From: Enterobacter sp. SA187
GTDB taxonomy: Bacteria > Pseudomonadota > Gammaproteobacteria > Enterobacterales > Enterobacteriaceae
NCBI RefSeq assembly: GCF_001888805.2
Contig: NZ_CP019113.1
Coordinates: forward strand, 3,906,001 to 3,970,000
DNA length: 64,000 bases
Direction of reading: 5' to 3'
Of the stretch, positions 40,644 to 50,179 are shown piece by piece (position 1 is the first letter of the stretch; the number at the start of each line of letters is the position of its first letter). The position numbers and the translations under genes were made by a program. The notes under the pieces were generated by a model. The model did not search any database, was not told where the DNA came from, and saw only the letters and a list, made by a program, of their open reading frames with translations.

Positions 40644-41511
40644 CTCCTAAGAAGTTGAACGCCAGGCTGTTGATCAAAATCGCCAGCCCCGGAATAGTCA
40701 CCACCCACCAGCACTCCATCATGTAGGTACGACCGCTGGAGATCATCGCGCCCCACTCCGGCTCCGGCGGCTGTGCGCCCAGGCCGAGGAATCCCAGACC
40801 GGCGGCGGTCAGAATGATGCCCGCCATGTTCATGGTGATACGGATGATCACCGACGGCAGACACAGGGGCACCACGTGACGCCACAGTACGCGCACCGGC
40901 GAGGCGCCCTGCAAACGCACCGCCGAGATAAAATCCGCCTGTCGCAGCGACAGGGTTTCGGCGCGGGCCAGACGGGCAATCGGCGGCCAGGCGGTGAGCG
41001 TAATGGCGATCACCACATGCTCCAGCCCCGGCCCGAGGGCGGCGACAAAGGCCAGCGCCAGCACCAGGCTCGGGAAGGAGATGAAAATATCGGTAACGCG
41101 CATCAGGACCATATCCACCTTGCCGCCGAAATAACCGGCGCAGACGCCGAGCAGCAGACCCAGCGGGCCAACGGTGACGGATACCAGCAACACGATGTAC
41201 AGCGTGATGCGCGAGCCATAGACCAGGCGGCTGAAAATATCGCGGCCAAACTCGTCGGTGCCGAACCAGTGCTGCGCCCCCGGCGGTTGCAGGGCGTTGT
41301 TCAGATCCTGCACCAGCGGATGATAAGGGGCGATCCAGGGCGCGAACGTCGCCACCACCAGCAGCAGGAAGATAATGCCGCCGCCAATGGCGGTGAGCGG
41401 ATTACGCGCCATTTTGCCAATAAAGCCTCCGGTGCGGCTGAACAGACGTTTCACGCGCGCACCCTGCTCGCTGGCTTTGCCACCAACAGGCGGATCCAGA
41501 TAAACCGTCAT
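40606..41511 (-). CDS. Oligopeptide-type ABC transporter permease (DppC-like)
   Basis: Inner-membrane permease subunit. 301 residues, about six helices, with an N-terminal cytoplasmic extension. The EAA loop involved in ATPase contact reads RLARAETLSLRQADFISAVRLQGAS. The segment HWFGTDEFGRDIFSRLVYGSRI is typical of DppC/OppC proteins. Overlaps the other permease gene by 4 nt. Confidence 0.91.
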   Translation of the reverse strand: MTVYLDPPVGGKASEQGARVKRLFSRTGGFIGKMARNPLTAIGGGIIFLLLVVATFAPWIAPYHPLVQDLNNALQPPGAQHWFGTDEFGRDIFSRLVYGSRITLYIVLLVSVTVGPLGLLLGVCAGYFGGKVDMVLMRVTDIFISFPSLVLALAFVAALGPGLEHVVIAITLTAWPPIARLARAETLSLRQADFISAVRLQGASPVRVLWRHVVPLCLPSVIIRITMNMAGIILTAAGLGFLGLGAQPPEPEWGAMISSGRTYMMECWWVVTIPGLAILINSLAFNFLGDGLRDILDPRSE

Positions 41512-42545
41512 GATTTCGTCCTCGGATCAAAGAGTTGATACAGCATGTCGGAGAGCAGGTTGAGCATCACGAAGATCACGCCCACCACTAACACGCAGCC
41601 CATCACCGCATTCATGTCACCCAGCAACAGGCTGCTGGTGAGATAGGAGCCGAAGCCCGGCCAGGAGAAGACGGTTTCGATCAGCACCGCCCCTTCCAGC
41701 AGCGAGCCGTAGGCCAGCGCCACCACCGTCAGCAACTGCACGAGGATATTGCGAAACGCGTGGTTCCAGATCACCTGCCGCTCGGTTAAGCCTTTCACCC
41801 GCGCAGTGATGATGAACTCCTGGGAGAGCTGCGCCAGCATAAAGCTGCGGGTCATACGGCTGATGTAGGCCAGCGAGTGAAAGCCGAGCAGCGAGGCGGG
41901 CAGCACCAGATGATTAAGCGCATTCCAGAACACCTGCATGTTGCCTGCCAGCAGCGCGTCTATGGTCATCAGCCCGGTACGGCGCGGCACTATGCCGTCC
42001 AGCCCCAGGTCAATGCGACCGGCGCCGCCCACCCAGCCAAGCCAGGCGTAGAACAGCAGCAGCCCCATCATGCCGACCCAGAAAATCGGCGTCGAATAAC
42101 CCGCCAGGCTGATAATACGCACCACATAATCGGAAATGCTGTTACGCCGCGCCGCCGCCAGCACGCCCAGCGGAATGCCAAGACCCGCGCCGACGATAAT
42201 CGCCATGGTCGCCAGTTCAAGCGTGGCCGGGAAGACGCGGATAATGTCATCCAGCACCGGTTTACCGGTCAGCAGCGCATTGCCCAGATCGCCATGCAGC
42301 AGATTGCTGAAGTAGATGCCAAACTGCGACAGCAGCGATTTATCAAAGCCCAGCTGCTGATAGACCTGGTTATAGGTGCTCTGGTCGGCATCCGGGCCGA
42401 CAATCGCCAGCACTGGATCGATGGGCATCACGCGGCCAATAAAAAAGGTCAGCAGCAGCAGGCCGAACAGCGTGATCAGCACCTGGGTCAGGCGTTTTGA
42501 GAAGCGCCGGGCGCGGGAGCCGGGCGCTAAAATTGCCGTACTCAT
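41508..42545 (-). CDS. Oligopeptide-type ABC transporter permease (DppB-like)
   Basis: First permease subunit. 345 residues with six helices. The DppB-type large periplasmic loop follows helix 1 (RVMPIDPVLAIVGPDADQ). The EAA loop region reads QEFIITARVKGLTERQVIWNHAFRN and the C-terminus ends LSDMLYQLFDPRTK. Four-nt overlaps with both neighbours indicate a tight operon. Confidence 0.91.
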   Translation of the reverse strand: MSTAILAPGSRARRFSKRLTQVLITLFGLLLLTFFIGRVMPIDPVLAIVGPDADQSTYNQVYQQLGFDKSLLSQFGIYFSNLLHGDLGNALLTGKPVLDDIIRVFPATLELATMAIIVGAGLGIPLGVLAAARRNSISDYVVRIISLAGYSTPIFWVGMMGLLLFYAWLGWVGGAGRIDLGLDGIVPRRTGLMTIDALLAGNMQVFWNALNHLVLPASLLGFHSLAYISRMTRSFMLAQLSQEFIITARVKGLTERQVIWNHAFRNILVQLLTVVALAYGSLLEGAVLIETVFSWPGFGSYLTSSLLLGDMNAVMGCVLVVGVIFVMLNLLSDMLYQLFDPRTKS

Positions 42546-44173
42546 CCTTTATCTCCTTCGCTTTTCAACGGGGCTTTCCAGACTTCCCGCAGGTGCGTGG
42601 TGGCGGAGGGATGCGACTGGAAGTTTTTAACTTCATTACGCACCACCACCGAATCCACCATCTGGGAAATCGGCATCAGGGCGGGAATAAGCTGGTCGTA
42701 ACGGGTCTGGATCGCCTGATACTCCGCCTTTTGTTTTTCCGGATCGCGCTCCAGCAGGGCGCTGTCGATCATCTCGTTCAGCGCTTTGTCATAAAAGCCG
42801 GTGCGCCAGCCCTGGAAATTGGTCAGCCGCGCTTCGTCGCTGTTGTCCGGGTTATAGACCAGCGCGCGCAGGCTGGAGTGCGGGTGCGGCTCGACGCCGC
42901 TGCCGCCGCGCCCGACCAGCAGATCAAATTTACGCTCGCGCATGGCGCCGTAGATCTGGTTGCCGGTGCCGGTGATGATTTTGGCGTTAATGCCCGCCTG
43001 CATCAGGGTGGACTGCACGGCGATGGCGATATTGAGGAACGGCTGGTCGGCCAGCACGCGCAGGGTGGTGTCAAAGCCGTCCGGGTAGCCCGCTTCCGCC
43101 AGCAGCTTTTTCGCCCGCGCCACGTCAAGCTTATAGCCCGGATCCGGCAGCGTGGACGGCATTCCCGCTTTAATGGGGCGCTGGTGCAGCACGCCGTAGC
43201 CCGGCATCAGCGCTTTGTTAATGCCCTGGTAATCCACCAGATAGCGCACCGCTTCCCGCACTTTCGGGTTGGCGAAGTGCGGCTCTTTCATGCTCATCGC
43301 TACGTAATAGACCGTGCCCTTCTGTACCGCTTCAACGGTGAGATCGGGGTCGCTACGCAGCGCGTTGATGTCCGATACCGCCATATTATTCGCAATATCC
43401 AGATCGCCTTTGGCGATCATCAGGCGCAGGGTTTGCGACTCCTGGAAATGGCGCAGCACCACGCGGTTCATTTTCGCCGCCTCGCGCCAGTAGTCCGGGT
43501 TGCGCTTCATGCGCAGTACGTCTTTGGCCTGCCAGGTTTCCAGGGAAAACGGCCCGGAACCCGCTTCATTGGTGGTCAGCCAGCGGTTGCCCCAGTCGTT
43601 ATTCACTTCGTGGCTTTGCACGGTTTTGCGATCCAGCACGCCGAGATTGCCAAGCGCGCCCAGGGAGTAGATGACCAGCTGCGGATCGTTGGCTTTCGGC
43701 AGACGAATTTGCACGGTGTGGTCATCCGGTGCGCTCACCTGTTCATCAATATTTTTCTTGCTGAAGCCGTAGGATTTCCACACCGACGCCTGCGCAAGAT
43801 TGAGGTGCAGCAGGCGGCGCATCGACCACACCACGTCGTCGGCGGTCAGCGGGTTGCCGGAGTGAAATTTGACGTTTTTGCGCAGATGGAAGGTGAGCGT
43901 TTTACCGTCGGGGCTGATGTCCCAGGACTCCGCCAGCGCCGGTTTAACGTTGGTCAGCTGATTGGGATCCAGTTCGACCAGCGAATCATAAAGATTCACC
44001 ACGATGCCCACCACCTCGTTGCCGGTCATCGCCGCCGGATCGAGGCTCAGCAGGTTATTCATATTCATGCCGATGATGAGCTGATCGGGGGGCGTTTTGG
44101 CTGTCGCCGCCCCGCTCCCCATCAGCAGCGAAAGCGCCAGCAGACACGCTCCCGCCAGTGAGGTTTTTTTCAT
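42542..44173 (-). CDS. Periplasmic solute-binding protein, family 5 (peptide/Dpp-like)
   Basis: Substrate-binding component of the importer, 543 residues. A clear Sec signal peptide is present (MKKTSLAGACLLALSLLMGS, cleavage near ATA-K). The family 5 signature lies around AESWDISPDGKTLTFHLRKN (about residues 85-105). This family also binds opines, glycosides and cations, so a peptide ligand is not assured. It is separated from the upstream enolase-superfamily gene by 36 nt. Confidence 0.9.
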   Translation of the reverse strand: MKKTSLAGACLLALSLLMGSGAATAKTPPDQLIIGMNMNNLLSLDPAAMTGNEVVGIVVNLYDSLVELDPNQLTNVKPALAESWDISPDGKTLTFHLRKNVKFHSGNPLTADDVVWSMRRLLHLNLAQASVWKSYGFSKKNIDEQVSAPDDHTVQIRLPKANDPQLVIYSLGALGNLGVLDRKTVQSHEVNNDWGNRWLTTNEAGSGPFSLETWQAKDVLRMKRNPDYWREAAKMNRVVLRHFQESQTLRLMIAKGDLDIANNMAVSDINALRSDPDLTVEAVQKGTVYYVAMSMKEPHFANPKVREAVRYLVDYQGINKALMPGYGVLHQRPIKAGMPSTLPDPGYKLDVARAKKLLAEAGYPDGFDTTLRVLADQPFLNIAIAVQSTLMQAGINAKIITGTGNQIYGAMRERKFDLLVGRGGSGVEPHPHSSLRALVYNPDNSDEARLTNFQGWRTGFYDKALNEMIDSALLERDPEKQKAEYQAIQTRYDQLIPALMPISQMVDSVVVRNEVKNFQSHPSATTHLREVWKAPLKSEGDKG

Positions 44174-44209
44174 GTATATATCGCCTGTAGGGTAAGAAGT
44201 TTTTATAGG

Positions 44210-45364
44210 TCAGTCATGGCTGACGGTATTGGCTTCGATATATGCAAAATTAATGTCTTCACCCAGCCCCGGGCCTTGTGGCAAATGAACAAATCCCTCT
44301 TCATCCATCGGATCGACAATGCTGTGCAGATAGGCCGCCGGGACGTCGTAATCGAGGAACGGGTGCAGCAGGCCGCGTTCATACCAGCGACAGTTTTTGA
44401 TCGCCCCCACCACCGCCAGGCTGGCCGCGCCGTTGCCGTGCACTTCGCAATCCATGCCGAAAGATTCCGCCAGGCTCGCCACTTTCATGGTCGGCCAGAT
44501 GCCGCCGACGCCATTGGAACCGGCGCGCAGAATGTCGCAGGCCCCCGCTTTCACCCAGTCGGCGCGGCTGTGATGTTTACCGCCAAGGCTTTCCGGCCCG
44601 ACAACGGGAATGGAGAGGTTTTCTGCCAGCCAGGCGTAAGAGGCCATGCTCTCTTCTTCCATCGGCTCTTCAAACCAGGCGAAGTTGAGTTTTTCCAGTT
44701 CCTTACCGATGTACAGCGCTTCGCTGCGGCTGTACCAGTGGTAGCCGTCGATCATCAGATCGATGTCCGGGCCGACCGCTTCGCGCACCGCGGCGCAGGC
44801 TTTGACATCCATTTTCGGGTTCGGCGCAAAGGACACCGGCGGCATCCAGGTGTGCAGTTTGATGGCCTTATAGCCGCGCGCCACCAGCTTTTCCGCAAAA
44901 TCGGCGTACTCCTGTGGGGTGGAAAGACCGCCTTCCAGATCGTCGCCGCACATGGTGCTGCCGTAGGCGGGCACTTTGTCACGAAAACCGCCGAGCAGCT
45001 TGTAGACCGGCATGTTGAGTTTGCGGCCCATCAGATCCCACAGCGCCTGCTCCACAAAAGAGAGCGCGCGTTCGGTCAGCTGGTGCGCGCTGCCGCGCTG
45101 CCAGTGCGCCAGATCCTGCCAGATACGCTCCCGGTTAAAGGCGTCCTGACCAATCATCACCTTACGGAAAAAGGTGTTCACCACAAAGGGACGCACCACT
45201 TCCGGCGGCGCGAATGAGTACCCTTTGGTGCCATCGTCTGCGGTGATGGTCAGCATCGCCATTTTCGCGAGGTTCTCCGGGCCGGGGTGCGAATGCCCGG
45301 CGGTATCGGATACCCGCCGCGTGGGATACTGAAAGACGGTGACGTTTACGGATTCAATTTTCAT
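44210..45364 (-). CDS. Enolase-superfamily enzyme (mandelate racemase-like, sugar-acid dehydratase type)
   Basis: 384 residues from the ATG at 45364 (MKIESVNVTVFQYPT; AAGGA ribosome site); an ATG at 45421 would add 19 unlikely residues. The N-terminal capping domain is followed by a TIM barrel. Probable Mg2+ ligands are Asp in LMIDGYHW, Glu in AWFEEPMEEES and Glu in VVGPESLGG. Candidate catalytic residues are a K-x-H on strand 2 (AIKLHTW), Asp in ACDILRAG and His in CEVHGNGA, a mandelate-racemase-subgroup pattern found in acid-sugar dehydratases. First gene of the operon with a complete Dpp-type importer, so it probably acts on the imported compound. The substrate is unknown and no regulator gene is adjacent. 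Confidence 0.85.
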   Translation of the reverse strand: MKIESVNVTVFQYPTRRVSDTAGHSHPGPENLAKMAMLTITADDGTKGYSFAPPEVVRPFVVNTFFRKVMIGQDAFNRERIWQDLAHWQRGSAHQLTERALSFVEQALWDLMGRKLNMPVYKLLGGFRDKVPAYGSTMCGDDLEGGLSTPQEYADFAEKLVARGYKAIKLHTWMPPVSFAPNPKMDVKACAAVREAVGPDIDLMIDGYHWYSRSEALYIGKELEKLNFAWFEEPMEEESMASYAWLAENLSIPVVGPESLGGKHHSRADWVKAGACDILRAGSNGVGGIWPTMKVASLAESFGMDCEVHGNGAASLAVVGAIKNCRWYERGLLHPFLDYDVPAAYLHSIVDPMDEEGFVHLPQGPGLGEDINFAYIEANTVSHD

Positions 45365-45481
45365 GACAAGTCCTTGAGGCAGAGGTGAAGTAAGCTTTTG
45401 AAAAGCTGTTTCAGTAATCAATGTATGCAGAAAAAACAGCCAGTGCCTCGGACAAATTACGTTAAGCAGAGGTTAAATGTT

Positions 45482-45493
45482 GTGCATGTGCAC
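45482..45493. promoter_or_regulatory. Palindrome upstream of the enolase-superfamily operon
   Basis: GTGCATGTGCAC has perfect 5-bp inverted arms (GTGCA / TGCAC) around a 2-bp centre, about 118 nt before the first gene of the operon. Its symmetry suggests an operator for a dimeric regulator encoded elsewhere. No partner is known. Confidence 0.35.
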
Positions 45494-45544
45494 GAAGGGA
45501 TGTGAGGTTTTCCACAAAAGAATGGTGAAATGTGAAGTGGATCT

Positions 45545-45661
45545 CCCCTCACCCTAACCCTCTCCCCAGGGAGAGGGAACGGTCCGCGTTCGCCCTCCAG
45601 CACCGGGAGAGGGATGGTCCGCATTCTCCCTCTCCCGCCGGGAGAGGGCCGGGGTGAGGGG
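45545..45661. repeat. Composite CCCTCTCC palindromic repeat
   Basis: Outer arms CCCCTCACCC and GGGGTGAGGGG enclose several copies of CCCTCTCC / GGGAGAGGG separated by GGTCCGC-type spacers. It lies between fbaB and the enolase-superfamily operon, which are both on the minus strand. The same stem occurs singly at 12896-12918. This is a family of intergenic palindromes in some enterobacteria; it could act as a terminator or mRNA stabiliser. Confidence 0.7.
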
Positions 45662-45667
45662 CCGTTA

Positions 45668-46720
45668 TCAGGCGATCGTCACTTTGCTGTCGAGATAGAC
45701 ATCCTGCACGGCGTTAATCAGCTTCACGCCGTCCGTCATGGATTTCTTAAAGGCTTTGCGGCCCAGGATCAGCCCCATACCGCCCGCGCGTTTGTTGATC
45801 ACCGCTGTGCGTACCGCATCGCTCAGGTCGGTGTCGCCCCCTGACGCGCCGCCGGAGTTAATCAGCCCGGCGCGGCCCATATAGCAGTTCGCCAGCTGGT
45901 AGCGCACCAGATCGATAGGGTTATCGCTGGTCAGTTTGCTGTAGACGCGTTCGTCGGTATAACCGTATTTCACCGCGTTATAACCGCCATTATTTTCCGC
46001 CATTTTCTGCTTCACAATATCCGCGCCAATGGTGGCCGCCAGATGGTTGGCCTGGCCGGTTAAATCGGCGGAGGCGTGATAATCGACGCCGTCTTTCTTA
46101 AAGCCGCTGTTGCGCAGATATGCCCAGAGCACCGTCACCATGCCCAGTTCGTGCGCCCGCTCAAAGGCGGCGGAGATCTCCTCGATCTGGCGACGGGACT
46201 CCGGCGACCCAAAATAGATGGTCGCGCCCACGGCCACCGCCCCAAGGTTAAACGCCTGCTCTACGCTGGCATACAGCGTCTGGTCATAGGTGTTGGGGTA
46301 GCTCAGGGTTTCGTTATGGTTAATTTTTACCAGGAACGGAATACGGTGCGCGTAGCGGCGGGATACGGAGGCCAGCACGCCATAGGTGGAGGCCACACAG
46401 TTACAGCCCGCCTCGATAGCCAGCTCAACAATATTTTTGGGATCGAAATAGAGCGGATTCGCCGCAAAGGATGCGCCAGCGGAGTGCTCCACGCCCTGAT
46501 CGACGGGCAGGATAGATAAATAGCCGGTGCCCGCCAGGCGGCCGGTGTTGTAAAGCGTCTGCATGTTGCGCAGTACCGCAGGCGGACGGTTGTTATCCAT
46601 CATCACGCGGTCAACGAAATCATGTCCAGGAAGATAAAGCTGATCGGCCGGAATGGTCATACAACGATGTTGCAGCAGGCTGTCGGCGTCGTTGCCCAGC
46701 AATTGCGTAATATCAGTCAT
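45668..46720 (-). CDS. fbaB: Class I fructose-bisphosphate aldolase FbaB (DhnA family)
   Basis: Schiff-base aldolase interconverting fructose-1,6-bisphosphate and two triose phosphates, used mainly in gluconeogenic growth. 350 residues, the E. coli length. TIM-barrel segments include [36 protein letters not shown] and the probable Schiff-base lysine region [13 protein letters not shown]. The C-terminal [15 protein letters not shown] phosphate site is conserved. Divergent from yegT. Confidence 0.96.
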   Translation of the reverse strand: MTDITQLLGNDADSLLQHRCMTIPADQLYLPGHDFVDRVMMDNNRPPAVLRNMQTLYNTGRLAGTGYLSILPVDQGVEHSAGASFAANPLYFDPKNIVELAIEAGCNCVASTYGVLASVSRRYAHRIPFLVKINHNETLSYPNTYDQTLYASVEQAFNLGAVAVGATIYFGSPESRRQIEEISAAFERAHELGMVTVLWAYLRNSGFKKDGVDYHASADLTGQANHLAATIGADIVKQKMAENNGGYNAVKYGYTDERVYSKLTSDNPIDLVRYQLANCYMGRAGLINSGGASGGDTDLSDAVRTAVINKRAGGMGLILGRKAFKKSMTDGVKLINAVQDVYLDSKVTIA

Positions 46721-46888
46721 AGCGATGCTCCCGTAAGTTGATAAGCAGAGTAAGCCTGGTACCGACCTTTGCGGAACGCCACCCTGGAAAATTTATTCAG
46801 CACAATCTGATGGCACGATCCATAACTCAAAAAAATGTTATTCTGATCAAAGATCCAGCACAAAGGTATCTAAAAGGTATTATTAACT

Positions 46889-46902
46889 GGTATGGTCATA
46901 CC
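46889..46902. promoter_or_regulatory. Candidate operator of the yegTUV operon
   Basis: GGTATGGTCATACC is an inverted repeat (6-bp arms GGTATG / CATACC) 30 nt before the yegT start, with further GGTAT and GTACC half-sites around it (46864-46906). HutC-type GntR repressors such as YegW bind GGT/ACC-type palindromes, so I infer a YegW site. Confidence 0.45.
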
Positions 46903-46932
46903 GTACCCTTTGCTTGTCATGAAGGAAGACCG

Positions 46933-48222
46933 ATGAAAACAACTGCTAAGCTGTCGTTCATGATGTTTGTGGAATGGTTTATCTGGGGAGCGTGGTTTGT
47001 CCCGCTGTGGCTGTGGTTAAGCAAAAGTGGCTTTACCGCCGGGGAGATTGGCTGGTCCTACGCCTGTACCGCCATCGCCGCGATCCTCTCGCCTATTCTT
47101 GTGGGTTCGCTGACTGACCGCTTCTTCGCGGCGCAGAAAGTGCTGGCGGTGCTGATGTTTGCCGGCGCCGTTCTGATTTACTTCGCCGCCCAACAAACGG
47201 AGTTTGCTTACTTCTTCCCACTGCTGCTGGCCTACTCCCTGACCTATATGCCAACCATTGCGCTGACCAATAGTATTGCTTTCGCGCATGTGAAGGATGT
47301 CGAGGCTGACTTCCCGCGCATCCGCGTGATGGGCACCATTGGCTGGATCGCCTCAGGGCTGGTGTGCGGCTTCCTGCCGCAAATGCTCGGCTATGCGGAT
47401 ATTTCCCCGACCAATATTCCGCTGCTGATCACCGCCGGCAGCTCTGTGGTGCTGGGTGTCTTCGCGCTGATGCTGCCGCATACGCCGCCGAAAAGCACCG
47501 GCAAGCTGGACGTCAAAGTTATGCTCGGGCTGGACGCGCTGGTGCTGCTGCGCGACCGTAATTTCCTCGTCTTTTTCTTCTGCTCCTTCCTGTTCGCCAT
47601 GCCGCTGGCGTTCTATTACATCTTCGCCAACGGTTATCTGACCGAAGTCGGCATGAAAAACGCCACCGGCTGGATGACGCTGGGGCAGTTCTCTGAAATT
47701 TTCTTTATGCTGGCGCTGCCGTTCTTTACCAAGCGCTTTGGTATTAAAAAGGTTCTGCTGCTGGGCTTACTGACCGCTGCTATCCGCTATGCTTTCTTCG
47801 TCTATGGCGGGGCGGATCACTACTTTACTTATGCCCTACTGTTCCTCGGCATTCTGCTGCACGGCGTTAGCTACGACTTCTACTACGTCACCGCCTATAT
47901 CTACGTCGACAAAAAAGCGCCGGTGCATATGCGTACTGCCGCGCAGGGTTTGATCACCCTTTGCTGCCAGGGCTTCGGCAGTTTGCTGGGCTATCGTCTT
48001 GGCGGCGTGATGATGGAAAAAATGTATGCCTACAAAGAGCCGGTTAACGGCCTGACCTTTAACTGGGCAGGTATGTGGGCGTTTGGCGGCATCATGATCG
48101 CCGTCATCGCGGTGCTGTTTATGCTGTTCTTCCGTGAATCGGATAGAGAAATTACCGCGATTGTGGTGGACAACGATAAGAGCCCCACTCGCGGAGAGGT
48201 CCCACAAGGAGAGGTAAAATGA
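46933..48222 (+). CDS. yegT: Nucleoside/proton symporter-family transporter YegT
   Basis: Inner-membrane MFS-type transporter of the nucleoside:H+ symporter (NupG/XapB) family. 429 residues with twelve predicted helices from the ATG at 46933 (MKTTAKLSFMMFVEWFIWGAW), with a strong GAAGGAAG ribosome site. The open frame upstream to 46738 is non-conserved. The C-terminal FNWAGMWAFGGIMIAVIAVLF is the last helix. The stop overlaps yegU by 4 nt, so it probably imports the substrate of YegU and YegV. Confidence 0.93.
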   Translation: MKTTAKLSFMMFVEWFIWGAWFVPLWLWLSKSGFTAGEIGWSYACTAIAAILSPILVGSLTDRFFAAQKVLAVLMFAGAVLIYFAAQQTEFAYFFPLLLAYSLTYMPTIALTNSIAFAHVKDVEADFPRIRVMGTIGWIASGLVCGFLPQMLGYADISPTNIPLLITAGSSVVLGVFALMLPHTPPKSTGKLDVKVMLGLDALVLLRDRNFLVFFFCSFLFAMPLAFYYIFANGYLTEVGMKNATGWMTLGQFSEIFFMLALPFFTKRFGIKKVLLLGLLTAAIRYAFFVYGGADHYFTYALLFLGILLHGVSYDFYYVTAYIYVDKKAPVHMRTAAQGLITLCCQGFGSLLGYRLGGVMMEKMYAYKEPVNGLTFNWAGMWAFGGIMIAVIAVLFMLFFRESDREITAIVVDNDKSPTRGEVPQGEVK

Positions 48223-49223
48223 AATCAGAACGTATTCTCGGTGCGTTATACGGCCAGACATTAGGCGATGCGATGGGGATGCCGTCAGAGCTGTGGCCCC
48301 GGTCACGGGTGAAGGCGCATTTCGGCTGGATCGACCGTTTCCTGCCAGGTCCGGCGGAAAACAACGCCGCCTGTTATTTTGATCGCGCCCAGTTCACCGA
48401 TGATACGTCGATGGCCCTTTGCCTTGCCGATGCCATTTTCGAATGCAACGGCAGGATTGACGCCGAGGTTATCGCCCGGCATATCCTGCACTGGGCCGAA
48501 GATTTTGATGCCTTTAATAAAAACGTGCTTGGCCCCACCTCAAAAATCGCCCTGCGGGCGATCCGCGAGGGGCGCCCGGTGAGCGAGCTGGAGAACAATG
48601 GCGTGACCAACGGGGCGGCGATGCGCGCCTCCCCGCTGGGCTGCCTGTTGCCGACGCACTCCCTCGATCAGTTTATCGATCAGGTGGCGCTGGCCTCCAG
48701 CCCGACCCACAAGTCCGATCTGGCGATTGCCGGGGCGGTGGTGATTGCCTGGGCGATTTCCCGCGCAATTGACGGCGATCGATGGCAGGATATTGCCGAT
48801 GCTCTGCCCGCCGTGGCCCGCCATGCGCAGGAAAAACGCGTCACCACCTTTAGCGCATCGCTGGCGGCACGCCTCGAACTGGCGTTAAATGTGGTGCGCA
48901 ATGCGTCCGGCGTGGAGTCTGCCAGCGAGCAGATTTATCAGCTGGTCGGCACCGGCACCAGCACTATTGAATCGGTGCCTGCCGCCATTGCGATGGTGGA
49001 GCTGGCGCAAACTGACCCGAACCGCTGTGCGATCCTGTGCGCGAATCTGGGGGGCGATACGGATACCATCGGTGCCATGGCTACCGCCATCTGCGGCGCG
49101 CTGCACGGAGTTTCCGCCATCAATGCCGCCTTTAAGCAGCAACTGGATGACGTCAATCAGCTCGATTTTTCGCATTACAGTGAAAAGCTCCTGGCTTATC
49201 GTCAGGAGCGGGAGGAAGCATGA
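48219..49223 (+). CDS. yegU: ADP-ribosylglycohydrolase-family protein YegU
   Basis: 334 residues of the ADP-ribosylglycohydrolase (DraG) fold. Metal-ligand motifs are visible: GDAMGMPSE at the N-terminus, QFTDDTSMAL (about residues 53-62) and GGDTDTIGAMATAI near 280. The substrate is unknown; an N-glycoside or ADP-ribose-like compound is implied. It sits between a nucleoside-type transporter and a PfkB kinase, with 4-nt overlaps on both sides, so the three likely import, hydrolyse and phosphorylate one compound. Confidence 0.92.
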   Translation: MKSERILGALYGQTLGDAMGMPSELWPRSRVKAHFGWIDRFLPGPAENNAACYFDRAQFTDDTSMALCLADAIFECNGRIDAEVIARHILHWAEDFDAFNKNVLGPTSKIALRAIREGRPVSELENNGVTNGAAMRASPLGCLLPTHSLDQFIDQVALASSPTHKSDLAIAGAVVIAWAISRAIDGDRWQDIADALPAVARHAQEKRVTTFSASLAARLELALNVVRNASGVESASEQIYQLVGTGTSTIESVPAAIAMVELAQTDPNRCAILCANLGGDTDTIGAMATAICGALHGVSAINAAFKQQLDDVNQLDFSHYSEKLLAYRQEREEA

Positions 49224-50179
49224 AACCAGGCTATCTCGTCAGCCTTCTGCACCGGCTTGAAACCCGGCGTCCGGTGACGGTGTTAGGGGGCGCGGTGATC
49301 GACGTTATCGCCAGCGCCTATGCGCTGCCATTTCGCGGCTGCGACATTGAACTGAAACAGCAAAGCGTCAATATCGGCGGCTGCGCGCTGAATATTGCTG
49401 TCGCCCTGCATCGTCTGGGCATGCGCGCGCAAAACGTGCTGCCGGTAGGACACGGCATCTGGGCAGACATGGTCAGCAACGCGCTCAATTCCCACGGCAT
49501 TGAAAGCGTGCTGAACGTGGATGAAGGGGATAACGGCTGGTGTCTGGCGCTGGTGGAGCCGGACGGCGAGCGCACCTTTATGACCTTTTCCGGCGTCGAA
49601 ACCCGCTGGGCGAAGGCATGGCTGGATCCGCTTACCGTGCCGCCGGGCAGCCTGATTTCACTGTCGGGTTATCAGCTCTCCGCCGCCTGCGGCGAAGTGC
49701 TGGTCAACTGGCTGGAAACGCTGCACGACGTGACGCCCTATATCGATTTCGGTCCGCGTATTGAAGACATTGATCCGGCGTTGCTGGCGCGTATCCTGGC
49801 GCTGAAACCGATCGTCACCTTAAACCGCCGCGAATCAGAGATCGCCGCGCAGCTGCTGGACGTGGAGCCGGAACTTTTAGGCCCGGCGTGGCAGAAAGCG
49901 TACGGCGCGCCGCTGATTATTCGTCACGATCGCGACGGGGCCTGGTACTATGATGGCGATGAGCAGGGCTTCGTACCGCCCTTCCCGGCCACCATGGTTG
50001 ACACCATAGGCGCAGGGGACAGCCATGCGGGCGGCGTGCTGGCGGGGTTATCCTCCGGCCTGTCGCTGGCGGATTCAGTCTGCCTTGGCAACGCCATTGC
50101 GGCGATAGTGGTCAGCAAGCGCGGCGGCGACTGTGCGCCGACGCGCGAGGAATTACTCCTCGCATACAAAGACGTATAA
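49220..50179 (+). CDS. yegV: PfkB-family sugar kinase YegV
   Basis: Ribokinase-fold carbohydrate or nucleoside kinase, 319 residues. The N-terminal VLGGAVIDVIASA and NIGGCALNIAVALHRLG substrate-site motifs are visible, and the C-terminal signature VDTIGAGDSHAGGVLAGL contains the catalytic Asp. Likely phosphorylates the sugar released by YegU. The 3' end overlaps convergent yegW by 27 nt. Confidence 0.92.
   Translation: MKPGYLVSLLHRLETRRPVTVLGGAVIDVIASAYALPFRGCDIELKQQSVNIGGCALNIAVALHRLGMRAQNVLPVGHGIWADMVSNALNSHGIESVLNVDEGDNGWCLALVEPDGERTFMTFSGVETRWAKAWLDPLTVPPGSLISLSGYQLSAACGEVLVNWLETLHDVTPYIDFGPRIEDIDPALLARILALKPIVTLNRRESEIAAQLLDVEPELLGPAWQKAYGAPLIIRHDRDGAWYYDGDEQGFVPPFPATMVDTIGAGDSHAGGVLAGLSSGLSLADSVCLGNAIAAIVVSKRGGDCAPTREELLLAYKDV

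Noticed and set aside
45536..45663. Possible CRISPR array because of repeated GGGAGAGGG units
   Set aside because: Units are palindromic, irregularly spaced and lack unique spacers of constant length; no cas genes are present.
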